A stretch of 64,000 nt of DNA, taken from assembly GCA_036504155.1 (NCBI GenBank), contig DASXVQ010000235.1, positions 3,605 to 67,604 on the forward strand, read 5' to 3'. Made by a program: the position numbers and the translations under genes. How positions within the stretch are numbered: the stretch's first letter is position 1; each line of letters starts with the position of its first letter. This document shows positions 26,265 through 34,200 of the stretch, piece by piece. Below the pieces are notes generated by a model. The model searched no databases, was not told the DNA's origin, and saw nothing but the letters and a program-made list of their open reading frames with translations. Origin of the DNA: JACRCT01 sp036504155 (GTDB lineage Bacteria; Myxococcota; Myxococcia; Myxococcales; UBA5297).

Positions 26265-28330
26265 GCGGTGGCCGGGCTGAAGGTCACCGTGCCCTGGTAG
26301 TCCTTGTCCGCCGTGGTCGGCGGGGAGTGCATCCAGGAGACGTTGTTGGCGGCCACGGTGACCGAGGGCTCGACCAGCAGGCCGAAGGCGTCGGTCGCGT
26401 AGCAATAGACCTTGTTGATGGTGCTGGAGCAGGTGGTGGACGAGATCTTCCAGCTCGTCCCCGCCGCGGGGGCGACGCCGACGTAGAGCTGGGCGCGGAA
26501 GTTGCCGTGCAGCTTGTTGGAGTAGAAGAGGCCCAGCGACGCGCCCTCGCCCACGAAGCCCAGCCCGCCTCCGGCGTTCTTGTTCCCGTTCGCGTAGAAG
26601 TCGGACTCGCGCACGTTCGCCTCGGCGCCCGCGATGGAGACGCCGTAGACGCCGTTGCCGTGGATCCGGGTGTTGGCGAGCTCCACCGTGCCGCCCAGCA
26701 CCTTCACGCCGTCGTCGATGTGCCCGTCGATCTCCGAGTCGAAGATGGCGAGGGCGCCGCTGGAGTGCTTGATGCCCGCGGCGCGGGTGCTGGTGACGCG
26801 GACGCGGGTGAGGATGACGTCGCGCGCCGTGCTCGCCACCTCGATGCCGTTGCCGCTCTGCCCCGAGATCACCGCGTCGGTCGCGACGACGATGGCGCCG
26901 TCCACGAAGAGCCCGGTGTCGCCGTTGCTGATCGTCCCGCCGGCCAGGGTGAGCTCGCCGCCCTTGGCTTCGATTCCCTTGCCGGTGCTGTCGGCGATGC
27001 TGGCGCCCGAGAGAGTGGCCTTGGCCGCCGCGTTGCCCAGGCCGAGGCCGGTGCCGTTCTTGGAGAGAAGGGGCTTGCTGGCGCCGAGCGTGGCGGCATC
27101 GCTGGAGCCGTCCTTGCCCACCCGGATTCCGACCGTGTTCTCGGTGAACGAGGCGCGGGTCGCGTCGTCCTGGTCGTTCCCGGGGGCCACCGTCGCGCTG
27201 CCGCGCCCGATCTCGAGGCCGACGGCGCTCGACTGGACGCCACCGCCGACGACCGTCAGGTCCGCGTCGGCGCCGTCGACCGACATCCCCGCGCCGGCGA
27301 AGAGCGACGCCTTGACCCGGCTCAGCGCCGGCTTGCACGCGCCGGACACGAGCAGCCCCATCGCCGCCTTGGCGGTGGTGTCGTCCGAGCCGACCAGGCC
27401 GACGTCCTCGAGGATGACCGACCCCGTATCGCAGGAGACGAAGGCTGCGCTGGTGGCCCCCGCGTACTTCAACGTCACGCCCACGATCACCGAGTCGGCC
27501 CCGAGCGTCATCGCGGCGGAGCCGGTCGCGCCGGTGCCCACCGAGACGATCCATTTGGAGGGATCGCACGGCACACCGGGGCATCCCGCGGCGGCGACCC
27601 GGACGCCCGCGGGGACGGCGAGCGGGAAGCTCTCCTGGTCGAGGACGGTGGCGGTCGAAGGCGCGCTGTCTGCGCCGAGCGTCACGAGGGTGCCCGAGGT
27701 CGCCTTCGTCAGCGCGTCGGTCAGCCGGGGGAAGCGGCACGAGGCGGGCGTGAGCGCTCCGGAGGGCTCGAGCTCCGGTTGGGCAGAGGCGGGGTCGACG
27801 TAGAGGTGGCCTTCCGGACTGGGCGCCGCGCAGACGCATCGCGCCGGGCCGTTGGCGGAGGTGCAGACGAGGCCGCTGTCGCAGGCGGTCTCGACGAAGG
27901 TGCCGCACTCCGCTCCCGCGGCGACGTCGCAGGTCTGCAGCTTGCCGGTCGCGGCCGAGCAGGCGGTCTCGCCCTTGGCGCACCCGGAAGAGCAGCGGCA
28001 GGCGCCGGCCTGGCAGATCTTTCCGGTGGCGCAGGCGACCGCGTTCTTCGGCTTGCGGCAACCGGGCGAGACCACTTCGCAGGTCGCGACCTTGCCGGAG
28101 GCATCGCAGACGCTGGTCGCGGCGCCGGTGCACGCGGGGTCGCTCACACAGGACGGACCGGCGTCGGGACCGGGCGCGGCGGTGCCTACCTCGCAGGTCT
28201 TCGCTGCGGAGCAGGACTGGCCGCTCGGGCAATTCGAGTCGTCGTCGCAGGGCGCGCCGGTCAGCGGGACGGCGCAGCCGACGGTGACCGCGAGCAGGAA
28301 CGCGAGGGCCAAGCCGAAGAAGGCGCGCAT
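26237..28330 (-). CDS. Beta-helix lipoprotein with Cys-rich N-terminus
   Basis: A 697-residue surface lipoprotein. The signal peptide ends in a lipobox with Cys19 (LLAVTVGC). A Cys-rich region (about 20-170, many CxxG/SxxC modules) and a long right-handed beta-helix with PbH1-like repeats (about 195-690, rich in Gly/Asn/Val) follow. It is the last gene of an operon headed by a Ser/Thr kinase. Its ATG overlaps the stop of the TPR/PEGA gene by 1 bp (TGATG). It probably binds polysaccharide or forms a surface adhesin. No catalytic motif was seen. Confidence 0.8.
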   Translation of the reverse strand: MRAFFGLALAFLLAVTVGCAVPLTGAPCDDDSNCPSGQSCSAAKTCEVGTAAPGPDAGPSCVSDPACTGAATSVCDASGKVATCEVVSPGCRKPKNAVACATGKICQAGACRCSSGCAKGETACSAATGKLQTCDVAAGAECGTFVETACDSGLVCTSANGPARCVCAAPSPEGHLYVDPASAQPELEPSGALTPASCRFPRLTDALTKATSGTLVTLGADSAPSTATVLDQESFPLAVPAGVRVAAAGCPGVPCDPSKWIVSVGTGATGSAAMTLGADSVIVGVTLKYAGATSAAFVSCDTGSVILEDVGLVGSDDTTAKAAMGLLVSGACKPALSRVKASLFAGAGMSVDGADADLTVVGGGVQSSAVGLEIGRGSATVAPGNDQDDATRASFTENTVGIRVGKDGSSDAATLGASKPLLSKNGTGLGLGNAAAKATLSGASIADSTGKGIEAKGGELTLAGGTISNGDTGLFVDGAIVVATDAVISGQSGNGIEVASTARDVILTRVRVTSTRAAGIKHSSGALAIFDSEIDGHIDDGVKVLGGTVELANTRIHGNGVYGVSIAGAEANVRESDFYANGNKNAGGGLGFVGEGASLGLFYSNKLHGNFRAQLYVGVAPAAGTSWKISSTTCSSTINKVYCYATDAFGLLVEPSVTVAANNVSWMHSPPTTADKDYQGTVTFSPATAYCSVTACP

Positions 28331-29241
28331 CAGAACGTCCCCACGAAGTAGAGGACCCCGCCGGCGGCGGCGCCCGCCAGGCTCAGCCCGAGGAGCACGT
28401 TCGAGGCGGTCTGGTTCGTAGCCGCCTGATCGTGGAGCGACTGGACCTTCTGCTGGTCATGGACCGAGCCGCGCATCTGGTCGCTGGCGCTCTTGGCGGC
28501 GATCCCGCAGCCGACGGCAGCGACGAGCGTGGCCGCGGCGGCGCCACCGACGACCCAGGTCCACAGCCGCTGCTTGGTCTCCGGTGCGGCCTTCTTGGTC
28601 GTGGCCGGCGGGGTCGTGGCTTCGACCGGAGCGGCCGTCGTGCTGGGTGGAGGCGCCACCGCGACGGCCGTCGCGGCCAGCTTCACCTCCACCGGCAGTG
28701 AGCGCTCGCCGAGCAGCACTTCCTGCGTCGAGGCCTCATGACCCTGCAGCGAGAGCGCGAGCTTGTGCTTGCCCAGCGGCAGCTCGCCGGTCCAGGGAGT
28801 GCGGCCCTGCGCCTGCTCGTCGAGCGCGAGCTCCGCGCCCGCGGGATCGCTGAAGACCAGCAGCTGCTGCAGCCCGCGGTCGGCGAGCGACTTCTCCAGC
28901 GCCGCCATCGAGGCCTGCACCGCGGCCTTGTCCGGTGCCTCCGGGACCTCTCGCAGATAGAGGTGGTAGCTCCTGAGCGCCTGCGCGACCTGGCCGAGCT
29001 TCTCGTAGCACTGCGCGATGTTGAAGCGGACCACGCCGTGCGGCTTGAGCCGGTAGGCGGTCTCGAACTCCTCCACCGCCTCGCCCCACTTGCCCACCTT
29101 GTAGAGCGCCACGCCTTGCTTGAAGCGGGCCTTGGCGTCCTGCGTGTGCGTGTCGACCTCGCTCGCCGCCTCGCTGGCGGCGGCGACCGCCGGGCAGAGC
29201 AGGAGCAGGGACGCCAGGGCAAGAACAAGCGCGGCTCTCAT
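28330..29241 (-). CDS. Exported TPR/PEGA-type protein with C-terminal membrane segments
   Basis: A 303-residue protein. After a signal peptide (about 1-22) comes a TPR region (about 30-110, with RFKQGVALYKVGKWGEAVEEF and RFNIAQCYEKLGQ). A PEGA-like beta domain (about 120-190) follows, then a Thr/Pro/Ala linker and two hydrophobic helices (about 228-250 and 280-300). The TPR-PEGA order is common in Myxococcota genes next to Ser/Thr kinases. It begins inside the stop of the kinase gene (ATGA overlap) and ends on the ATG of the lipoprotein, so the three are translated together. Confidence 0.75.
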   Translation of the reverse strand: MRAALVLALASLLLLCPAVAAASEAASEVDTHTQDAKARFKQGVALYKVGKWGEAVEEFETAYRLKPHGVVRFNIAQCYEKLGQVAQALRSYHLYLREVPEAPDKAAVQASMAALEKSLADRGLQQLLVFSDPAGAELALDEQAQGRTPWTGELPLGKHKLALSLQGHEASTQEVLLGERSLPVEVKLAATAVAVAPPPSTTAAPVEATTPPATTKKAAPETKQRLWTWVVGGAAAATLVAAVGCGIAAKSASDQMRGSVHDQQKVQSLHDQAATNQTASNVLLGLSLAGAAAGGVLYFVGTF

Positions 29242-30851
29242 GGCTTCTCCGCGTCGGGATAGGGGTCGGCCTTCAGGTCGTCGGCGAGGTCCTCGGCCGC
29301 AACCGGCTTCTCCCCGCGGGGCCTCTTCTGCAGCGCCACCTCGACCGTCGAGGCCTTGAGCTTGTAGGCCACCAGCCGGCGCGCGGGACGGTAGCCGTCG
29401 AGCGCGAAGCGCACCTTCCGGGGCCGCCCTTCGGCGACCTCCAGATCCAGCGGGGTCGTGCCCAGGAGCTTCCCGTCGGCGTGCACCTTCGCTCCGGCCG
29501 GCGCGGTCACCAGATGGACGGTGCGGACCGCGGGCGCGGGATGGGGCCCGGGGACCGGCTGGGGCGCCTCGACCGCGGGCGCCGGCGGCGGATCCACCAG
29601 GGCCGCTGGCGCCGGAGCGGGCAGCGGCACCGCGTCGACCGCGGGTGCAGGCCGGGGAGCGGTGGCGCGGACGAGGGCCCATCCGCCGCCGATGCCGGCG
29701 ACGAGCGCCAGCAGCGCGAGGGCCAGGAGCGCCTGGGAGCGCGGCTTGCGAGCCCGGGGCGCGGCCAACGCCGGCTCGGTGAGGGTCGAGGACGACGGCG
29801 CCGGCACGCTGGGCAGCGTCGGGGCGAAGGCCGGGTTGGTCGGGTTGGTCGGCGGCGGGGTGCCGGTGGCCGGCGGGGTCCCGAAGGGCTGGGTCGGCGT
29901 GAAGGTGGAGATGCCCAGCGCCGCGCCCAGCTGCTGCAGCTCGCGGGCGACCTCGCTCATCGACTGCGGACGCTCGTCCGGGCTCTTGGCCAAGGAGCGC
30001 ATCACCAGGGTCTCGAGCGCCATCGGGAAGGCCGCGTCGGGCCAGCGGGCGGAGAGCGGCTCGGGCGCCTGCAGGCGGTGCGCGAGCAGCATCTTCATCG
30101 ACGACTCGGCCTCGAAGGGCAGGGTGCCGGTGAGGACCTCGTAGGCGAGCACGCCCCAGGCGTAGATGTCGGCGCGGTGGTCCACCGCCTCGCCCACGGT
30201 CTGCTCGGGCGACATGTACTCGGGGGTGCCGACGATGGTCCCGGCGCTGGTGATGCGCTCGCCGCGGGCGAGGTCGCCGGTGACCATGGAGATGCCGAAG
30301 TCGAGGACCTTCACCAGCTCGCCCGAGGCCCGCTGCACCAGCACCACGTTGTCCGGCTTGACGTCGCGGTGGACGATGCCGCGCTCGTGGGCCGCGCCCA
30401 GCGCCCGGGCGATCTGCGCCAGCACCGGCACGGCGCGCTGGACCGGCAGGCGCCGCACCCGCCCCAGGGTGGCGGTGAGGCTCTCGCCGTCGAGCGCCTC
30501 CATCGCGTAGTAGAGCCGGCCCTCGGGCGTGCGGCCGAAGTCCACCACGTCGACGATGTTCTCCTGGCCGATCTGGCTGGCGGCGACCGCCTCCTGCTGG
30601 AAGCGGCGCACCAGGTCCTCGCGCTGCGAGTACTCGGGGCGCAGGATCTTGATGGCGAAGTGCTTGCCCAGCACCACGTGCTCGGCGAGGTAGACGGTGC
30701 CCATCCCGCCCTCGCCGATGACCCGCAGCACCCGGTAGCGCTCGCCGAGGATCTGCCCCAGCAGGCTCAGGTCGCGCAGCGGCGTGCCGTCGGCGGGGCA
30801 CACGGTGGCGCCCTCCGGAGCCTGCTGCCTGCAGGTGGGGCAGACGGACAT
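29238..30851 (-). CDS. Ser/Thr protein kinase with N-terminal zinc ribbon and C-terminal PEGA domain
   Basis: A 537-residue kinase. Residues 1-20 form a small zinc ribbon (CPTC at 4-7, Cys18). The kinase domain (about 38-310) has GEGGMGTVYLA, Lys68, HRDVKPDN (161-168), DFG (184-186) and SPEQ. After a Pro/Thr-rich linker come a membrane helix (about 369-392), a Pro/Ala linker and a PEGA domain (about 445-510) outside the membrane. It heads the operon with the TPR/PEGA protein and the beta-helix lipoprotein. The PEGA domains shared by the first two suggest a common surface assembly. The targets are unknown. Confidence 0.88.
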   Translation of the reverse strand: MSVCPTCRQQAPEGATVCPADGTPLRDLSLLGQILGERYRVLRVIGEGGMGTVYLAEHVVLGKHFAIKILRPEYSQREDLVRRFQQEAVAASQIGQENIVDVVDFGRTPEGRLYYAMEALDGESLTATLGRVRRLPVQRAVPVLAQIARALGAAHERGIVHRDVKPDNVVLVQRASGELVKVLDFGISMVTGDLARGERITSAGTIVGTPEYMSPEQTVGEAVDHRADIYAWGVLAYEVLTGTLPFEAESSMKMLLAHRLQAPEPLSARWPDAAFPMALETLVMRSLAKSPDERPQSMSEVARELQQLGAALGISTFTPTQPFGTPPATGTPPPTNPTNPAFAPTLPSVPAPSSSTLTEPALAAPRARKPRSQALLALALLALVAGIGGGWALVRATAPRPAPAVDAVPLPAPAPAALVDPPPAPAVEAPQPVPGPHPAPAVRTVHLVTAPAGAKVHADGKLLGTTPLDLEVAEGRPRKVRFALDGYRPARRLVAYKLKASTVEVALQKRPRGEKPVAAEDLADDLKADPYPDAEKP

Positions 30852-30859
30852 GAGCGCAT

Positions 30860-30865
30860 ACGGTA
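30860..30865 (-). promoter_or_regulatory. Putative -10 element (GCTACCGT) for leaderless kinase mRNA
   Basis: TACCGT on the minus strand, 8 nt before the kinase ATG, would start the mRNA at or near the start codon. No SD is present there, which fits leaderless translation. Confidence 0.3.
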
Positions 30866-30971
30866 GCACGGTGTGAGCCAGGAGACAGGCGGTAGCGGGG
30901 TGTAGCGCCGCGCGCCAAGGGCGGATAGTTCCAGGGGAATCGGGGAGCCCCGTCGGCGGCGGGCGCGAGCT

Positions 30972-31025
30972 GTCCATCGAGCGATGGACTTCCTGGACCC
31001 GATGGACCGAATGGACTAGGTGGAC
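30972..31025. repeat. 9-bp tandem repeat array (TGGACNNNN)
   Basis: Four full TGGAC units repeat every 9 bp at 30985, 30994, 31003 and 31012, and a fifth begins at 31021. GTCCATCG/CGATGGAC (30972-30979, 30982-30989) gives a small inverted copy on the left. It lies between the divergent kinase operon and the B3/4-domain gene. Confidence 0.75.
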
Positions 31026-31049
31026 ACCCTCACGCCTCGGAGGCTTTCG

Positions 31050-31676
31050 ATGCTTCAAATGGACCCCCATCCGCTGCTCGACGCCCGCGCCTTCAGCGCC
31101 ACCTTCCCCTCTCCGCTCGGCCAGTCGCCCAGCCCGGACTGGCTCAGGGCGCTGCTCACCTCCGGCGCGCCGGCCCCGCTCTCCTCCGACGACGCGGTCC
31201 GCTCGGCCGTCCGCGACCTTCTGCGCCACGGCGGCTTCAAGCCCACCGGCCGCAGCAAGCCCGCCTCCGAGTACCTCATCCGCGCCGCGGGCGAGGGGAC
31301 GCTCTCCTCGATCAACGCCGCCGTGGACGCGTGCAACGCCGCGTCGCTGCACAGCGGGCTGCCCATCTCGGTCGTCGACCTCGACCGCGCCAGGGCTCCG
31401 TTCCGCATCGGCGTCGCCGCCGCGGGCGCGAGCTACGTCTTCAACGCCTCGGGCCAGGCCATCGACCTCGAGGGCCTGCTCTGCCTCTTCGACGCCGAGG
31501 GGCCCTGCTCCAACGCGGTGAAGGACGCGCAGCGCACCAAGACCCAGGACGACACGCGGCGCACGCTGTCCATCGTCTGGGGCGCCAAGGCCCTGGGCGA
31601 CCGCGCCGAGCGGACCGTGGCCTGGTACCGGGAGATGGTGGAGAAGCTGGGGGCGAAGACCGAGGCCTTCGCCTAG
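31050..31676 (+). CDS. B3/B4 tRNA-binding domain protein
   Basis: A 208-residue stand-alone protein resembling the B3/4 domain of phenylalanyl-tRNA synthetase beta chain. It has the conserved region LLRHGGFKPTGRSKPASEYL, the INAAVDACNAASLHSGLPISV helix-strand and CSNAVKDAQRTKTQDDTRRT. Stand-alone B3/4 proteins are proposed to edit or bind aminoacyl-tRNA. The start ATG at 31050 has CGGAGG 6 nt ahead, so the GTG at 31020, inside the repeat array, was not used. Confidence 0.8.
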   Translation: MLQMDPHPLLDARAFSATFPSPLGQSPSPDWLRALLTSGAPAPLSSDDAVRSAVRDLLRHGGFKPTGRSKPASEYLIRAAGEGTLSSINAAVDACNAASLHSGLPISVVDLDRARAPFRIGVAAAGASYVFNASGQAIDLEGLLCLFDAEGPCSNAVKDAQRTKTQDDTRRTLSIVWGAKALGDRAERTVAWYREMVEKLGAKTEAFA

Positions 31677-31689
31677 CTCGGCGCCTCGC

Positions 31690-32373
31690 CTACGGCTCCA
31701 GCAGCTTCTCGATGGCCGCCTTCTGCTTCGAGGTCATCGAGAGGATCTTCACCCCGAAGCCCGGCAGCACCTGCGTGCTGGCGCCCCACGGCGTGCTCCA
31801 GCGCACCTCGCACTTCATCGGCGTGTCGTCGCCCAACTTGGGGACGACGATCAGGCAGGTGCCCCTGCTCGGGATTTCGGGGGTGACCACGTAGAAGCCG
31901 CCCCGCGAGAGGTTGGCGGTGCTGGCCCGCATCCCTGGCCGGTCCAGCGAGCGCTCGTCGGCGTGCACGATGACGCCGAGTACCAGCGGGTAGCGGTCGT
32001 CCAGGCGCACGCGGCGGGCGCGCCTCTTCCGGACGTCAGCGAAGAAGGCGTCGAGCAGCTCGTCGCCCGAGAGAGCCGCGCCTCCGTAGGTGCCGGCGAC
32101 GTCGGCGGGCGGCCCGACGCGCCGCAGGCGCACGAGAGGGAAGGAGTCGGCGAGCGCGGCGACGAAGGCCCGTTCCTCGTCGGGCAGCAGGGCCAGGCAG
32201 GAGAGGTCCATGGCGATCCCGGAGAGCAGTTGCGGAGCGCAGCCCTCCTTGAAGGCCTGGACGGAGGTGAAGGCGAGCACCTGGCCGCCACGGCGCGACA
32301 GCTGCGAGCGGTAGACGTCGGCATCGGCGCCAGCGGGTGCGATCAGGGCGACGGGGAGGTCGTCGGTGGCCAT
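31690..32373 (-). CDS. PilZ-domain protein (c-di-GMP receptor candidate)
   Basis: A 227-residue protein. The first half (about 1-105) resembles a response-regulator-like or PATAN-like alpha/beta fold without a clear phospho-Asp. The C-terminal half (about 115-225) is a PilZ domain with RVRLDDR near its start and TANLSRGGFYV, which matches the (D/N)xSxxG c-di-GMP motif. It ends 14 bp from the convergent B3/4-domain gene. The ATG at 32373 was chosen because the PilZ-type N-terminal domain starts there; an upstream frame to 32472 adds residues of unlike composition. Confidence 0.72.
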   Translation of the reverse strand: MATDDLPVALIAPAGADADVYRSQLSRRGGQVLAFTSVQAFKEGCAPQLLSGIAMDLSCLALLPDEERAFVAALADSFPLVRLRRVGPPADVAGTYGGAALSGDELLDAFFADVRKRRARRVRLDDRYPLVLGVIVHADERSLDRPGMRASTANLSRGGFYVVTPEIPSRGTCLIVVPKLGDDTPMKCEVRWSTPWGASTQVLPGFGVKILSMTSKQKAAIEKLLEP

Positions 32374-32482
32374 GCGGGCGTGCTCCAGGGAGGGTCGGGC
32401 GGTCACACTTCGCTCCCCATGAGGCCACGAAAGGGTCGCGCACACCATCGCGCACCGCTGGATCGGCGGCATGGACGGCTAG

Positions 32483-32680
32483 CTCCAGAGGGCGGCGGCG
32501 GCCCTGGGCGAGGCGGCCGCGAACCTGGTCCAGCCGTTCTGGATGCTCCCGGTGCTGGCGATGCTCTCGCTCGAGGCGCGCGACGTGAGGGGCTTCACCT
32601 TCCGCGTCTTCCTGGTGCTCCTGCCGCGGGTCGTGGTCACGACCACCGCATTGCGGATGACGCTGGGCTACCCGTTGTGA
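32483..32680 (+). pseudogene. C-terminal fragment of AtoE-like short-chain fatty acid transporter
   Basis: An open frame of 65 residues with no start codon, directly after a TAG (32480-32482). The peptide runs AALGEAAANLVQPFWMLPVLAML, then LEARDVRGF, then a hydrophobic C-terminus. It matches my memory of the end of AtoE/short-chain fatty acid transporters (WTNLIQPFWALPLL..ARDIMGY). Nothing resembling the rest of the transporter is found upstream, so the gene is a remnant of a deletion. Alternatively it could be a fragment moved here with the neighbouring genes. Confidence 0.5.
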
Positions 32681-32718
32681 TGGTCTAGCGCCCCCTCGAG
32701 CCCTCCGAGACTTCGAAC

Positions 32719-33672
32719 ATGTCCGAGAACCCCGTCCGCGAAGTGGCCCCCGGCGTCTTCCTCCTCGACGCGCACTACGTCCGCCCCAACCTCGCCGCCT
32801 GCTACGTGGTGAAGGGACGCGACTCGTCGGCGGTGGTGGAGACCGGCCACGCCGCCGCGGTCCCGCGCATCCTCGCCGCGCTCGACCAGCTGGGCATCCC
32901 GCGGCGGTCGGTCTCGCACGTCCTCGTCACGCACGTGCACCTCGACCACGCCGGCGGCGCCGGGGCGCTGATGCGCGAGCTGCCGCAGGCGACGCTGATC
33001 GCCCACCCGCGCGGCGCGCGCCACCTGATCGACCCGACCAAGCTCTGGGCCGGCACCGTCCAGGTCTACGGCGCCGAGCCGACGAAGCGGCTGTACGGGG
33101 ACCCCATCGCCGTCCCGGCCGAGCGGGTGAAGGAGGCGCCGGACGGCTTCAGCGTCGACCTGGGCAACCGCCGCCTGACCTGCCTGGACGCGCCGGGCCA
33201 CGCCAAGCACCACCTGGTGGTCCACGACGAGGCGAGCAGGGGCTTCTTCACCGGCGACTGCTTCGGGCTCTCGTACCGCGAGCTGGACAGCGCGGCCGGG
33301 CCGTTCTTCTACCCGACGACGACGCCGGTCCAGTTCGACCCCGCGGCGCTGCACGCGACCATCGACAAGATCCTCGCGCACCAGCCCGAGCGCGTCTTCC
33401 TGACCCACTTCGGGATGGTCGCCGGAGACTTGCCGAAGCACGCCAAGACCCTGCACGCGGCGATCGACGCCTTCGTCGCGTGCGCCGAGGCGGCGCCCAA
33501 AGGCGAGCAGCGGCACCAGGCGCTCAAGGCTTCGCTGGCCGAGGATCTGCTGGCCCGGGTGGCGGTGCACGCGCCGAAGCTCTCGCGCGACGAGGTCCTG
33601 GAGATCTTCGACGGCGACCTGGATCTCGATGCCGCGGGGCTCGAAATCTGGCTCGACTCGCGCGGCCACTGA
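32719..33672 (+). CDS. Metallo-beta-lactamase fold hydrolase
   Basis: A 317-residue MBL-fold enzyme. The metal motif HVHLDH (about residues 74-79), the GHAKHH His cluster (about 155-160), GDC (about 174-176) and a late THFG (His about 230) are present. The long C-terminal extension (about 240-317) is helical and acidic. Members hydrolyse thioesters, lactones, glyoxalase II substrates or oxidise sulfur, and the exact substrate cannot be told. The ATG at 32719 has no strong SD. No clear partner genes. Confidence 0.82.
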   Translation: MSENPVREVAPGVFLLDAHYVRPNLAACYVVKGRDSSAVVETGHAAAVPRILAALDQLGIPRRSVSHVLVTHVHLDHAGGAGALMRELPQATLIAHPRGARHLIDPTKLWAGTVQVYGAEPTKRLYGDPIAVPAERVKEAPDGFSVDLGNRRLTCLDAPGHAKHHLVVHDEASRGFFTGDCFGLSYRELDSAAGPFFYPTTTPVQFDPAALHATIDKILAHQPERVFLTHFGMVAGDLPKHAKTLHAAIDAFVACAEAAPKGEQRHQALKASLAEDLLARVAVHAPKLSRDEVLEIFDGDLDLDAAGLEIWLDSRGH

Positions 33673-33820
33673 CCCGCGGAAGCCCCCTCGTATCCCGCCG
33701 TCGTTCCTGGGGTTTTCGGGACGGAGTTCGCGGGGCCTTCGCCAACCCACCGGAATTCCTGGGGATCGCCAAAACGGCCCCGCATCGATCGTCTGGGTAG
33801 CACGAGGCCGGCCCGCGGTA

Positions 33821-33843
33821 CGGAGCCGCAAGCGTCAGCGCGC
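33821..33843 (+). repeat. Dispersed intergenic repeat, copy 1
   Basis: A 23-bp sequence (begins cggagccgcaagcgtcag) identical to 50434-50456. The similarity goes on for about 30 bp on the right (ggagg...gtgacgag). Both copies lie just after gene ends. Confidence 0.8.
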
Positions 33844-33956
33844 CGGAGGGCAAGAGCCCTGTGCGGTGACGAGTGCCGCGGCGAGCACCAAGTCAGTCCC
33901 AGTTCGCAGCTTCGGTGCCCTTCACCTGGCGTACGGCCATCGATGACTGAGGGCCT

Positions 33957-34090
33957 CGAGCCGGGGGCTGAAGCGCCCCGTCTCAGATTGGGAAGTGGGC
34001 TGAAGCCCACTGTCCTCGGGGACGAGGGCCGCGATGGGCCCGCTTCAGCGGCCTTCCCATGTGGAGCCGGGGCGCTTCACCCCCCGGCTC
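33957..34090. repeat. Nested inverted repeat
   Basis: Outer arms CGAGCCGGGGGCTGAAG.. (33957-33979) and the near reverse complement (34069-34090). Inside is a GTGGGCT/AGCCCAC hairpin (33995-34010) and a tgggaag/cttccca pair (33989, 34053). It looks like a REP-type or BIME-type palindromic element. Confidence 0.65.
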
Positions 34091-34200
34091 ATTCCCAAGT
34101 CCTCCAGCCTCCCGGAACCTGTCATCTCCAAGCCCGCACATCCCGCTCGACGCCCGCCAGTAGCCGATACCGAAGGTCCAACGACTCGACCGAGGCCACC

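Larger units (their letters stand above)
33673..34200. other. Intergenic region rich in repeat elements
   Basis: No convincing gene. It holds a copy of the short dispersed repeat at 33821-33843 and a nested inverted-repeat structure at 33957-34090, both listed separately. Two TTCCTGGGG copies lie near 33705 and 33756. Confidence 0.6.

Noticed and set aside
24443..28351. Open frame of 1,302 codons on the plus strand
   Set aside because: It covers the serine palmitoyltransferase gene in another frame and the lipoprotein gene in antisense. It results from high GC bias; the peptide is Arg/Gly/Ala-rich without motifs.
30865..30880. Sigma-54-like TGGCTC-N5-GTGCT ahead of the kinase gene
   Set aside because: The GG-N10-GC spacing fits, but the start would fall only about 3 nt before the ATG, and a -10-like TACCGT overlaps. 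Too weak to call.
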